From Acidobacteriota bacterium (GTDB taxonomy: Bacteria > Acidobacteriota > Terriglobia > UBA7540): a stretch of 6,454 bases of DNA. Of this stretch, positions 1 to 5,455 are shown piece by piece (the stretch's first letter is position 1; every line of letters begins with the position of its first letter). Position numbers and translations under genes: made by a program. The notes beneath the pieces are model-generated. The model did not search any database, was not told where the DNA came from, and worked only from the letters and a program-made list of their open reading frames with translations. The stretch covers positions 4,979-11,432 of the forward strand of contig PMYF01000034.1 of NCBI GenBank assembly GCA_003171295.1. The letters are read 5' to 3'.

Positions 1-776
1 CGTGCCCTTCCGCTGATCGCCTGTTGATTCTTCCATTCTCGAACCTGGGGTTGGGCGGCATTCCGGCACGGAATTGGGTATGGGAGCACGCGAAGAGATC
101 GGGCGCAGAACGGCATTGGATCATGGACGATAATATCGACTTGATCGAGCGCCGCCATCAGACCTATCGCATCCCCTGTGACGCGGGCATAGCGCTGCGC
201 TGCTGCGAGCAATTTGTTGATCGCTATGAGAACGTTGCGATCGCGGGGCTCAACTATCATATGTTCGTGCTCCGGACCGTCCAACTGCCACCCTTCTTCC
301 TAAACAATCACGTCTATTCGTGCCTCCTGATCTTGAACTCGCTGTCCCAGCGTTGGCGGGGACGTTACAACGAGGACACGGATCTCTGCCTACAGGTGCT
401 TTCGGCCGGATGGTGTACAGTCCTCTTCAACGCCTTCATGATCTATAAGATACCGACGATGACGATGAAAGGGGGAAACACTGCTGATCTCTACAAGGCA
501 GACGGTCGGCTGAAGATGGCGCGCAGCCTGGAGCGCTCATGGCCTGGCGTGGTCACCGTGGGGAGGCGATTCCATCGCCCCCAGCACGTCGTTAAGGACG
601 CCTGGCGGAAGTTTGACACGCCTCTGAAGCTCCGGCCCGGGGTCGATCTCGCGAAGTTGCCGAAGATCGACGAGCACGGGCTGCAGCTCGTCAAGTTGGA
701 AGCTCCGAAAAGCGAGCACGCTCCGCGGCGACATCCCGTACTGGCGGGCCGGGACGAAGCAGTATTGGACAGGTGA
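1..776 (+). CDS. TET-associated glycosyltransferase (TAGT/GREB1-like), 5'-truncated by the window
   Basis: The protein is a predicted nucleotide-sugar glycosyltransferase that should decorate 5-hydroxymethyl-pyrimidines in phage DNA. The reading frame (codons from base 3) is open to the left edge, so the true start lies outside; the first in-window start-like codon is TTG at 24. Visible motifs are a glycosyltransferase-A-like acidic motif HWIMDDNID (DDN at 126-134), a downstream YNEDTDLCL motif (NED at 369-377) and a KGGNT motif (468-482). A segment RNWVWEHA precedes the acidic motif. This arrangement matches the TAGT family, which Aravind and colleagues described in phages next to TET/JBP dioxygenases and as a relative of eukaryotic GREB1. 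No TET gene is visible here; it could lie upstream. The TGA at 774 may be premature: the last 15-20 codons look unlike the rest and a good continuation lies in the +1 frame. Family call is confident; sugar and target base are inferred. Confidence 0.85.
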   Translation, partial: CPSADRLLILPFSNLGLGGIPARNWVWEHAKRSGAERHWIMDDNIDLIERRHQTYRIPCDAGIALRCCEQFVDRYENVAIAGLNYHMFVLRTVQLPPFFLNNHVYSCLLILNSLSQRWRGRYNEDTDLCLQVLSAGWCTVLFNAFMIYKIPTMTMKGGNTADLYKADGRLKMARSLERSWPGVVTVGRRFHRPQHVVKDAWRKFDTPLKLRPGVDLAKLPKIDEHGLQLVKLEAPKSEHAPRRHPVLAGRDEAVLDR

Positions 777-858
777 GGGCTGGGCTGAATTGCCCGCTTA
801 TGAGCCAACTGCCGTCGCGTCGGGAGAGTTGAAGCGCATGAAGGTGAAACCGAGATGA
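700..858 (+). pseudogene. Probable displaced C-terminal tail of the glycosyltransferase (+1 frame)
   Basis: A frame offset by +1 from the glycosyltransferase is open from 628 to a TGA at 856-858. It has no ATG, GTG or TTG before about 800, so it is unlikely to start on its own. From about 721 it reads as believable protein rich in W and Y (LRGDIPYWRAGTKQYWTGEG and beyond, ending KVKPR). Its stop overlaps the next gene's ATG as ATGA at 855, the same junction used by other genes in this operon, which suggests this is the genuine gene end. Removing one base from the AAAA run at 708-711 would join the frames. Sequencing error, a real indel, and programmed +1 frameshifting are all possible. The tail is not a domain I recognise. 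Confidence 0.6.
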
Positions 859-1283
859 GAATGCTGGTGATCGGCCAGGAGCCCGGACGCGGGAAAGATG
901 AACCCCTCAGCGGGCGCGCAGGTAAGAAGCTCGCGCAGCTCGCCGGCCTCAGCTTGGATGATTTCCTCAAAGCGACCGAGCGCATCAACCTTCTTCCTCG
1001 CTGGTGGGGCAAGAACGGCAAGGGCGACCGGGCTCCCGAGCGCCTTCTCCGCAACGCCGCCCGCCAGCTTATCCACTCCGATATACTGGACGGCAGAACG
1101 GTGCTCGTCGTCGGACTCGCCACCGCGAAAGCGCTCGATCATGAAGCTGTCGGCCGCAGAACGTGGCATCAAATCACCATTCCCCATCCTTCCGGCATCA
1201 ATCACTGGTGGAACGAGCCGAAGAATGAACAACTTGCGAGCCGCGTGCTGCGGATGTTCCTCGCAGGAGCGCCGCATCCATGA
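855..1283 (+). CDS. Uracil-DNA glycosylase superfamily protein, small, cysteine-free
   Basis: This 142-residue protein has the two signature loops of the UDG fold: GQEPG (residues 7-11) followed by an LSGRAGKKL segment resembling the G-PF-GRAG stretch of family 4/5 enzymes, and a C-terminal HPSGINHWWN loop (111-120) like the HPS motif. UDG enzymes cut uracil or related bases from DNA; in phages, fold members may instead act on modified bases. The protein contains no cysteine, so it cannot hold the 4Fe-4S cluster typical of families 4 and 5. A central hydrophobic strand RTVLVVGLA (81-89) fits the core sheet. The ATG overlaps the stop of the presumed glycosyltransferase tail (ATGA), and a GAAGGTG stretch lies just upstream. 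Position next to a DNA-base glycosyltransferase suggests a role in base modification or editing, but the substrate is unknown. Confidence 0.75.
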   Translation: MRMLVIGQEPGRGKDEPLSGRAGKKLAQLAGLSLDDFLKATERINLLPRWWGKNGKGDRAPERLLRNAARQLIHSDILDGRTVLVVGLATAKALDHEAVGRRTWHQITIPHPSGINHWWNEPKNEQLASRVLRMFLAGAPHP

Positions 1284-2014
1284 ATGAAAACGTATCTATG
1301 AAGCCAGAGCCGATTCCCGGTCGCTGCGGAGCACGCACCCGGCATGGATTCTGCAAGAAGTGGCCGGTAAAAGGTCGCACGCGCTGCTTCAAGCATGGAG
1401 GGAAAACTCCGGTGGGCATCGCGACGAAGAATTTCAAGACGGGTCTGTTCTCCAAGTCCATGCCGCGCCAGTTCGCGCAGAAGTTCGCGGCTGCTGCGTC
1501 CGACCCCGAGCTGCTGTCTCTTGCCCGCCACGTGGCGCTGATCAACACGCGACTCTTGCAACTCCTGGAGGAGTTCGGGCAGGCGCGTGTAAGCGTGGTC
1601 AAGGTGAAGGAAGCGAAGGCGGAATTCTTGAAGGCGCACGCCAGCGGAGATCAGGCGGCGCTTCAGGTCGCGACGAACTTCATGATGAAGGCCATCGACG
1701 GAAGCGTGGATGAGGATGATCGGTGGGAAAAGATTGATTGGGCGGTGGAAAGCGTGCGCAAGCTGATCGACTCGATCCAAAAGCATCAGGTGCAGACGGC
1801 GCAGATCATGACGCTGATGCAAGCCCAGGCGCTTTTCACGAATCTGGCTATGAGCGTGCGCAAGGGATTTGTGGGACTGGCGGCGCAGACGACGGATGAA
1901 CGCATGAAGAAGTTGATTCAGGCGGCGTTGCATCTTGTGGCGGCCGAGTTCCAGCGAGCGGCCAACATGCCGGATCCCCTGGCGAGCATCAGTAAAGAGA
2001 CGATGCTGCAATGA
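1280..2014 (+). CDS. HGG-motif zinc-binding protein, candidate terminase small subunit
   Basis: This 244-residue protein has an N-terminal zinc knuckle with C16, C25, C36 and H39, ending in the HGG-KTPVG signature. It is followed by a NFKTGLFSK segment and a long, mainly helical body with a DPELLSLARHVALINTRL stretch and much Q/A/K/E, likely partly coiled. Proteins with this HGG start and DPELLSLR-type helix are commonly found just upstream of phage large terminases and are often annotated as small terminase or hypothetical. A small terminase recognises phage DNA and hands it to the large subunit. The ATG overlaps the previous stop (ATGA) with CAGGAG about ten bases upstream; an internal Met7 is an alternative start. 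Function is inferred from family pattern and position, since the body is not a classic small-terminase helix-turn-helix. Confidence 0.6.
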   Translation: MNENVSMKPEPIPGRCGARTRHGFCKKWPVKGRTRCFKHGGKTPVGIATKNFKTGLFSKSMPRQFAQKFAAAASDPELLSLARHVALINTRLLQLLEEFGQARVSVVKVKEAKAEFLKAHASGDQAALQVATNFMMKAIDGSVDEDDRWEKIDWAVESVRKLIDSIQKHQVQTAQIMTLMQAQALFTNLAMSVRKGFVGLAAQTTDERMKKLIQAALHLVAAEFQRAANMPDPLASISKETMLQ

Positions 2015-2040
2015 AGGGGAGACGTATCGACGAAAGACGC

Positions 2041-2048
2041 AGGAGGGG
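2041..2048 (+). promoter_or_regulatory. Strong Shine-Dalgarno for the winged-helix gene
   Basis: AGGAGGGG lies five bases after its AGGAGG core from the ATG at 2052. It decides the start of the following gene against upstream in-frame starts within the preceding gene, and is the strongest ribosome binding site in the window. Confidence 0.8.
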
Positions 2049-2051
2049 GAC

Positions 2052-2300
2052 ATGCAGAGCTATCCAAGTCAAGTTCGGTTCATGCTGGCGAGAGGGCCAG
2101 CGACGGCGAGCGAGATCGCGACGGCGATGAAGATCGGGGCGAAGAGGGTCTTGCTCATCCTGGAAGACATGGAGCGGCACCAGTACGTGCGCACCACGGG
2201 AGAACCAATCCACTCGTTCGGTGGCCGGGGAAAAGGGCAAAGTCTTTACGAGCTGACCCAGCAGGGGAAAGCAGCGTGGCTGAACGAACCAACACCCTGA
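2052..2300 (+). CDS. Small winged helix-turn-helix DNA-binding protein
   Basis: The 82-residue product looks like a MarR/ArsR-like winged helix domain. A first helix (VRFMLARG) leads to TASEIATAMKIGAKRVLLIL (residues 18-37), which fits a helix-turn-helix, then helix DMERHQYVRTTG, a basic glycine-rich hairpin FGGRGKGQ (56-63) as the wing, and the strand-helix SLYELTQQGKAAWL that closes such domains. It has no ligand or enzymatic domain. The gene starts 37 bases after the HGG protein with a near-perfect ribosome binding site. Lying between the candidate small terminase and the large terminase, it could be a transcription regulator or a DNA-recognition partner of the terminase. The fold is fairly clear; the role is not determined. 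Confidence 0.7.
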   Translation: MQSYPSQVRFMLARGPATASEIATAMKIGAKRVLLILEDMERHQYVRTTGEPIHSFGGRGKGQSLYELTQQGKAAWLNEPTP

Positions 2301-2343
2301 ATATCGAAGGCTGGGGGTTAGAACAGGCAAAGCTCGCTTCTGC

Positions 2344-2481
2344 ATGGAATCCTCCCAGGTAGAGACATTTGCCTTGTCGGTTGCACGAGCGTGGAATGAC
2401 TGTAGGACTGGTGCGGGAGCGGTCCCCTGGATAAGACCATTACCGAGGCCAAAAAGAGACACTTTGGCCCATCAAACATGA
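2344..2481 (+). CDS. Possible 45-residue micro-ORF coupled to the large terminase
   Basis: The frame runs from ATG 2344 to TGA 2479-2481 and its stop overlaps the terminase ATG at 2478 as ATGA, the junction type used elsewhere in this operon. The product (starting MESSQVETFALSVARAWN, ending LAHQT) is basic and proline-rich toward the end and resembles nothing I recognise. There is no clear Shine-Dalgarno before 2344, and the frame is open only from 2284, so it may be chance. The alternative is that 2301-2477 is a non-coding or regulatory spacer containing the inverted repeat at 2447-2469. Confidence 0.3.
   Translation: MESSQVETFALSVARAWNDCRTGAGAVPWIRPLPRPKRDTLAHQT
2447..2469 (+). repeat. Perfect 7-bp inverted repeat just before the large terminase start
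   Basis: GGCCAAA (2447-2453) and TTTGGCC (2463-2469) are exact reverse complements separated by a 9-base purine-rich loop. The right arm ends eight bases before ATG 2478. In RNA this would form a hairpin covering the ribosome landing region of the terminase start; in DNA it could be a protein-binding site. There is no T-run after it, so it is not an intrinsic terminator. Confidence 0.6.
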
Positions 2482-4133
2482 TAAAAAGTAAGTCCAAAAC
2501 GAAGCCTCTCCCCCTCCAAAAGCCTCGGGAAGTTAAGGCCCTCTCATACTCTCCCGCCACGCTCGTGCGCTCGCCCAGCATTGAAATCGGAATTCAGGTG
2601 GGGCGCATCCTGCAACCAGACGTGCTGGGCGGCGGGATTGCGATGAAGGAACCCCGCTTCGAGAAGCAGCGCTTGCTCGTGAAGGCGCCGAACAAGCGCA
2701 TCATCGTCCGGGCCGGCAGACGGGGCGGAAAAACGGTGGGCGCTTCGATTCGTGCTCTGCAGGCATTCCTTTCCGGCCATCGCGTGCTCTATGCAGCGCC
2801 CGTGATCGAGCAGATCAACCGTTTTTGGACCGAGGTAACTGAGGCGTTGGCCGAGCCCATCGACGCGGGAATTTTCTATAAGAATGAGGGCAAGCATTTG
2901 ATCTCGTTGCGGGGGACGGAACAGGCGATCACGGCAAAGACGGCCTGGAACGCTGACTCGCTGCGCGGTGACTATGGCGACCTGTTGATCATGGATGAGT
3001 GGCAACTGATGAACGAGGATGCCTGGGAGCGAGTCGGGGCCCCGATGCTTCTCGACAACGACGGCGATGCTGTTTTCATCTACACCCCGCCGTCTCTCCA
3101 TTCCCGTTCCACGACGAAAGCCTCGGACCCGCGGCACGCTTCGAAGATGTTCAAGCGGGCCGAAGAGGACATGAAGAAAGCGGCGGAAGAGGGGCGTGAG
3201 AGCCGCTGGCTGGCCATCTCCTGGCCGTCACACGACAACCCGATGATCTCGAAAGAGGCGCTGTCCGAGATCACAAAAGACATGACGGCGCTTTCGCATC
3301 GTCAAGAGATTCTGGCCGAGGACACCACGGAAGTCCCGGGCAGCCTCTGGAAGCAGGCGTTGATCGACGACACGCGAGTGGATAAGGCACCGGCGCTGGT
3401 CCGCATCGTGGTGGGAATTGACCCTTCGGGAAGCTCGACGACCGAGGCGGGCATCATTGGCGCGGGCATTGATGTGCGCGGGCACGGCTACGTCGTGAAG
3501 GACGCCTCGCTGCTGGCGCCGACTCCTGATCGGTGGGCGGCGGCCGGAGTGGGCGCGTATGCTGACCTGGGTGCGGATCGCATCGTGGGAGAACGCAACT
3601 ATGGCGGTGACATGGTGCAGTCCACGATCCGGACGGTGGACGAGAACGTGAGCTACAAGGATGTCACGGCCACGCGGGGCAAGCTGGTGCGCGCGGAGCC
3701 GGTCTGCGCGAAGTACGAGCAGGGGCTCGTGCATCACGTCGGGGAGTTCCCGGAGCTGGAAGACGAGATGTGTTCTTACGTGCCAGGAGCCAAGTCGCCG
3801 AACCGGATGGATGCGCTCGTGTGGGCGCTGACGGATCTTATGCTCGAGAGCCAGGCGCTCGGCCTGATAGATTTCCTGAAGGATGGCGCAGCGCAGAAAG
3901 TGTTAGACACCATGAACAAGACGGTGCGAGCGACGACCCTGTTGAAACCGATGATTTCGGATGAGGCGCCGACCTGTCCGGAGTGCGGGGCCGTGACGGT
4001 AATCCGGGCGGCGGGCGGAGAACTGCATTGCAACCAGTGTGGCATCCAATGGAAGGACAGGCAGACGAAGCCCACGGACGGGCAGGGCATGACGCGAGCG
4101 CAATATCTGAAGACGGAGGGAAGGGAAAGATGA
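2478..4133 (+). CDS. terL: Phage terminase large subunit (packaging ATPase-nuclease) with C-terminal zinc ribbon
   Basis: The protein is the motor that translocates and cuts phage DNA at the portal. Numbered from 2478, the N-terminal ATPase has an adenine-site-like PNKRIIVRAG, Walker A GRRGGKT (80-86) and Walker B LLIMDE (169-174, catalytic E174). The C-terminal RNase H-like nuclease shows IVVGIDPSG (D315), GERNYGGD (E372) and MDALVWALTDLM (D445), giving the expected acidic triad. After the usual end of such proteins a tail carries CPEC (C500, C503) and CNQC (C518, C521), a four-cysteine zinc ribbon. The start is uncertain: ATG 2478 overlaps a possible upstream stop but adds 55 residues of low-complexity K/S/P; ATG 2643 (MKEPRFEKQR) begins right where family homology would. 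Neither has a strong ribosome binding site. The stop overlaps the next ATG. Confidence 0.95.
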   Translation: MIKSKSKTKPLPLQKPREVKALSYSPATLVRSPSIEIGIQVGRILQPDVLGGGIAMKEPRFEKQRLLVKAPNKRIIVRAGRRGGKTVGASIRALQAFLSGHRVLYAAPVIEQINRFWTEVTEALAEPIDAGIFYKNEGKHLISLRGTEQAITAKTAWNADSLRGDYGDLLIMDEWQLMNEDAWERVGAPMLLDNDGDAVFIYTPPSLHSRSTTKASDPRHASKMFKRAEEDMKKAAEEGRESRWLAISWPSHDNPMISKEALSEITKDMTALSHRQEILAEDTTEVPGSLWKQALIDDTRVDKAPALVRIVVGIDPSGSSTTEAGIIGAGIDVRGHGYVVKDASLLAPTPDRWAAAGVGAYADLGADRIVGERNYGGDMVQSTIRTVDENVSYKDVTATRGKLVRAEPVCAKYEQGLVHHVGEFPELEDEMCSYVPGAKSPNRMDALVWALTDLMLESQALGLIDFLKDGAAQKVLDTMNKTVRATTLLKPMISDEAPTCPECGAVTVIRAAGGELHCNQCGIQWKDRQTKPTDGQGMTRAQYLKTEGRER

Positions 4134-4360
4134 CGATCGCGGCAGAGATTGGGCGTGGGTTTTGGTGGTTCCGAATCAATGGGCGCGGCTGGCGGTGCGC
4201 GAATCGAAAGATTTACGCCCCACTTATCTTGGAGCGCCTGGGCCGCATTCGGGTTCTGCGCCTGGGGCGCTGGAGCATAGCGCGCCTGAAGCCAGATGAT
4301 ACGGCCGGGGTGAAGGTTCCCCGCGGCCTATCATTCATCGAAAGGGGCAGGCTGTTGTGA
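4130..4360 (+). CDS. Small basic phage protein of unknown function
   Basis: The 76-residue product begins MTIAAEIGRGFWWFRINGRG and continues through a NRKIYAPLILERLG segment to a GRWSIARLK stretch. The pattern of an aromatic start, a GRGW turn, then a P-L--ER-G motif recalls a recurrent family of short uncharacterised phage proteins near terminases, but I cannot assign a function. It is strongly basic and has one cysteine and no membrane segment. The ATG overlaps the terminase stop (ATGA) and is preceded by GGAGGGAAGGGA, a good ribosome binding site. A longer frame from 3983 exists but overlaps the terminase zinc ribbon, so 4130 is preferred. Confidence 0.75.
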   Translation: MTIAAEIGRGFWWFRINGRGWRCANRKIYAPLILERLGRIRVLRLGRWSIARLKPDDTAGVKVPRGLSFIERGRLL

Positions 4361-4383
4361 GAAATGGAGTCTGAAGAAAGGAC

Positions 4384-4389
4384 AGGAGA
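4384..4389 (+). promoter_or_regulatory. Shine-Dalgarno for the KTSC gene
   Basis: AGGAGA stands five bases before ATG 4395, fixing that start. The 34-base gap after the previous gene holds nothing else I can support. Confidence 0.7.
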
Positions 4390-4394
4390 CGATC

Positions 4395-4724
4395 ATGGAA
4401 GAAATCTTATTCGAGAACAGCACGCAGGTGGTGAAGGCAGTTTATACACCCGAGGTCCGCACGCTGGATGTATGGTTCAAGAGCGGCGTGCCGTATCGGT
4501 ATCTCGACGTGCCGGCTGAAAGGTTCGAGGGGTTGAGGACGGCCGAGTCGCCCGGTTCATATCTGGCGCGCAACGTGCGACCGTTTCATATGTTCCCGGA
4601 CCTGTGCCTGAAGCTTGAATGTATGGGTTGCCATAAAGTCATTCAGCCGGAAGATTTGGCGCTTGCGCGTGATTCCTTCGGCCATCCGCACGCTTGGCAC
4701 ACGGGCTGCATGGTGAATCCATGA
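4395..4724 (+). CDS. KTSC-domain protein with C-terminal zinc-binding tail
   Basis: Residues about 8-66 match the KTSC domain: a strand NSTQVVKAVYTPE, then RTLDVWFKSGVPYRYLDVP, a helix around FEGLRTA and the SPGSYLARNVR segment containing the conserved S-P/A-G-Y/F-N-I-type end. KTSC was named from a lysyl-tRNA synthetase-associated occurrence and is common as a stand-alone domain in phages; its role is unclear, perhaps nucleic-acid binding. The remaining 40 residues add C76, C79 and, near the end, H97, H99, H102 and C105, which fits a treble-clef-like C-x2-C/H-x2-C zinc site. The stop TGA overlaps the following ATG (ATGA). Domain call is confident; the zinc tail is inferred from residue spacing. 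Confidence 0.85.
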   Translation: MEEILFENSTQVVKAVYTPEVRTLDVWFKSGVPYRYLDVPAERFEGLRTAESPGSYLARNVRPFHMFPDLCLKLECMGCHKVIQPEDLALARDSFGHPHAWHTGCMVNP

Positions 4725-4855
4725 ACTGTCCCCAATGTAATGGATCGGACTTTGAGCGTGTCGTGATGCTGGGCCCCGGAGCCGTGGCTGGCCGACATCT
4801 GCAAAGGCTGCGGGTTTGTATGGGGAGAGCTTCCCAAAATCAAACTGCGAGGTAG
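4721..4855 (+). pseudogene. Small zinc-ribbon protein, apparently frameshifted
   Basis: The frame opened by the ATGA overlap at 4721 starts MNCPQCNGSDFERVVMLGP, half of a zinc ribbon, and ends at TAG 4853-4855 after a stretch that looks non-native. In the +1 frame, bases 4776-4853 read PEPWLADICKGCGFVWGELP, supplying the missing CKGC half. Deleting one C from the CCCC run at 4774-4777 joins both halves into a normal C-x2-C/C-x2-C zinc ribbon of about 45 residues. If shifted permanently, the joined frame would run over 100 bases into the next gene, so a second change near 4848 or an unusual overlap would be needed; a compensated end at TAG 4853 leads neatly to ATG 4858. As written, the 44-residue product has only one zinc half-site. 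Sequencing error, mutation or recoding are all possible. Confidence 0.6.
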
Positions 4856-4857
4856 CT

Positions 4858-5202
4858 ATGCTTTTCCACTGGCTGAAGCGATTCCTGCGCGTGCTGGCGC
4901 GGCTCATCATCCCGCCGCCGCCACTGGCGCTGGCGAGAATCGAAGTGAATGCGCGCTGCCCGGTCTGCGGGCATCATCGCCGTGGGCGGCTGCGCACGGT
5001 CGAGGTTGACGCCTCAAAAGGCGGGGTTCCGGTGCGTGCCATCCTCTGCCAACACGCATGCCTTATCTGTGGCGCTCGATGGTTCGAGAAACCGATTGTA
5101 AACGTTGACCCGGGTTTTGTTACTCCGTCAATCGCTCGAGATTCGGATGAAGAGAAAGAAGACGCGGCGCGGCGGTTCGGTTCAGCGCCTCCGTTATCGT
5201 GA
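4858..5202 (+). CDS. Small zinc-ribbon protein with N-terminal amphipathic helix
   Basis: The 114-residue product starts MLFHWLKRFLRVLARLIIPP, a hydrophobic/basic amphipathic helix ended by a run of prolines, then has CPVCGHH (C34, C37) and CQHACLICG (C64, H66, C68, C71) as a two-knuckle zinc site, then an acidic, charged tail (DSDEEKED, about 96-103). Such compact CxxC proteins are common among phage hypotheticals; no specific function can be given. ATG 4858 has GAGGT a few bases upstream and follows the previous stop by two bases; a longer frame from 4816 would overlap the preceding zinc-ribbon gene and lacks support. The N-terminal helix might contact membrane but is short for a true transmembrane segment. 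Confidence 0.75.
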   Translation: MLFHWLKRFLRVLARLIIPPPPLALARIEVNARCPVCGHHRRGRLRTVEVDASKGGVPVRAILCQHACLICGARWFEKPIVNVDPGFVTPSIARDSDEEKEDAARRFGSAPPLS

Positions 5203-5214
5203 GGACTCAGCATT

Positions 5215-5424
5215 ATGGCAAACGAATGGGCGCACAAGATGCTTGACGAAATTCGCCCGGATTTTTACGGCGAGATCACCTTCACGGTGCGGGCCGGGGA
5301 GATCCGAAAGGCGGCCAAGGTTGAGACGCACATCGCGCCCGACATCAAGGGGCAGTGCGGGGAGAGACTCATTCCTTGCCGCCATCCCGGCCCGAACTGT
5401 GCTGAGTCCAAAACAAAGAGTTGA
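5215..5424 (+). CDS. Hypothetical 69-residue phage protein
   Basis: The product (MANEWAHKMLDEIRPDFYGE start) has an N-terminal helix, then alternating hydrophobic strands DFYGEITFTVRAGEIRKAAKVE (in two pieces) and a C-terminal part with three cysteines (C48, C55, C62). The F-G-I-F-V-G-I-K-V-style strand pair resembles the small DUF2292-type beta hairpin proteins, but this is only a resemblance. The GTGAGGAC around 5199 gives a weak ribosome binding site twelve or so bases upstream, and the gene follows the zinc-ribbon gene by 12 bases. It is the last gene before the non-coding segment and its stop overlaps a TTGACA hexamer. Confidence 0.65.
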   Translation: MANEWAHKMLDEIRPDFYGEITFTVRAGEIRKAAKVETHIAPDIKGQCGERLIPCRHPGPNCAESKTKS

Positions 5425-5449
5425 CAATAGGTTGGTATCAGTGCATCTT
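5421..5449 (+). promoter_or_regulatory. Candidate sigma-70-type promoter
   Basis: A perfect TTGACA hexamer at 5421-5426 is followed after 17 bases by CATCTT (5444-5449), a poor match to TATAAT (three of six). Spacing is ideal and position, at the start of the only long non-coding stretch, is sensible. Transcription would start near 5456. The weak -10 keeps this tentative. Confidence 0.35.
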
Positions 5450-5455
5450 GAACTC

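Noticed and set aside
491..1277. Minus-strand frames opposite the glycosyltransferase and UDG-like genes
   Set aside because: Low-complexity Ser/Arg/Pro composition, no recognisable motif, and they overlap confidently identified + strand genes.
1202..2053. Long minus-strand open frame (283 codons) opposite the HGG gene
   Set aside because: Composition is dominated by R, H and L typical of an antisense shadow, and the + strand gene has a zinc motif, a ribosome binding site and operon junctions.
2011..2130. Arginine-rich frame starting at an ATGA overlap on the HGG gene stop
   Set aside because: It mostly overlaps the winged-helix gene, is nearly all R/G/A, and the strong Shine-Dalgarno at 2041 points to ATG 2052 instead.
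2544..3737. Minus-strand frames opposite the large terminase
   Set aside because: Antisense shadows of a gene with full Walker and nuclease motifs.
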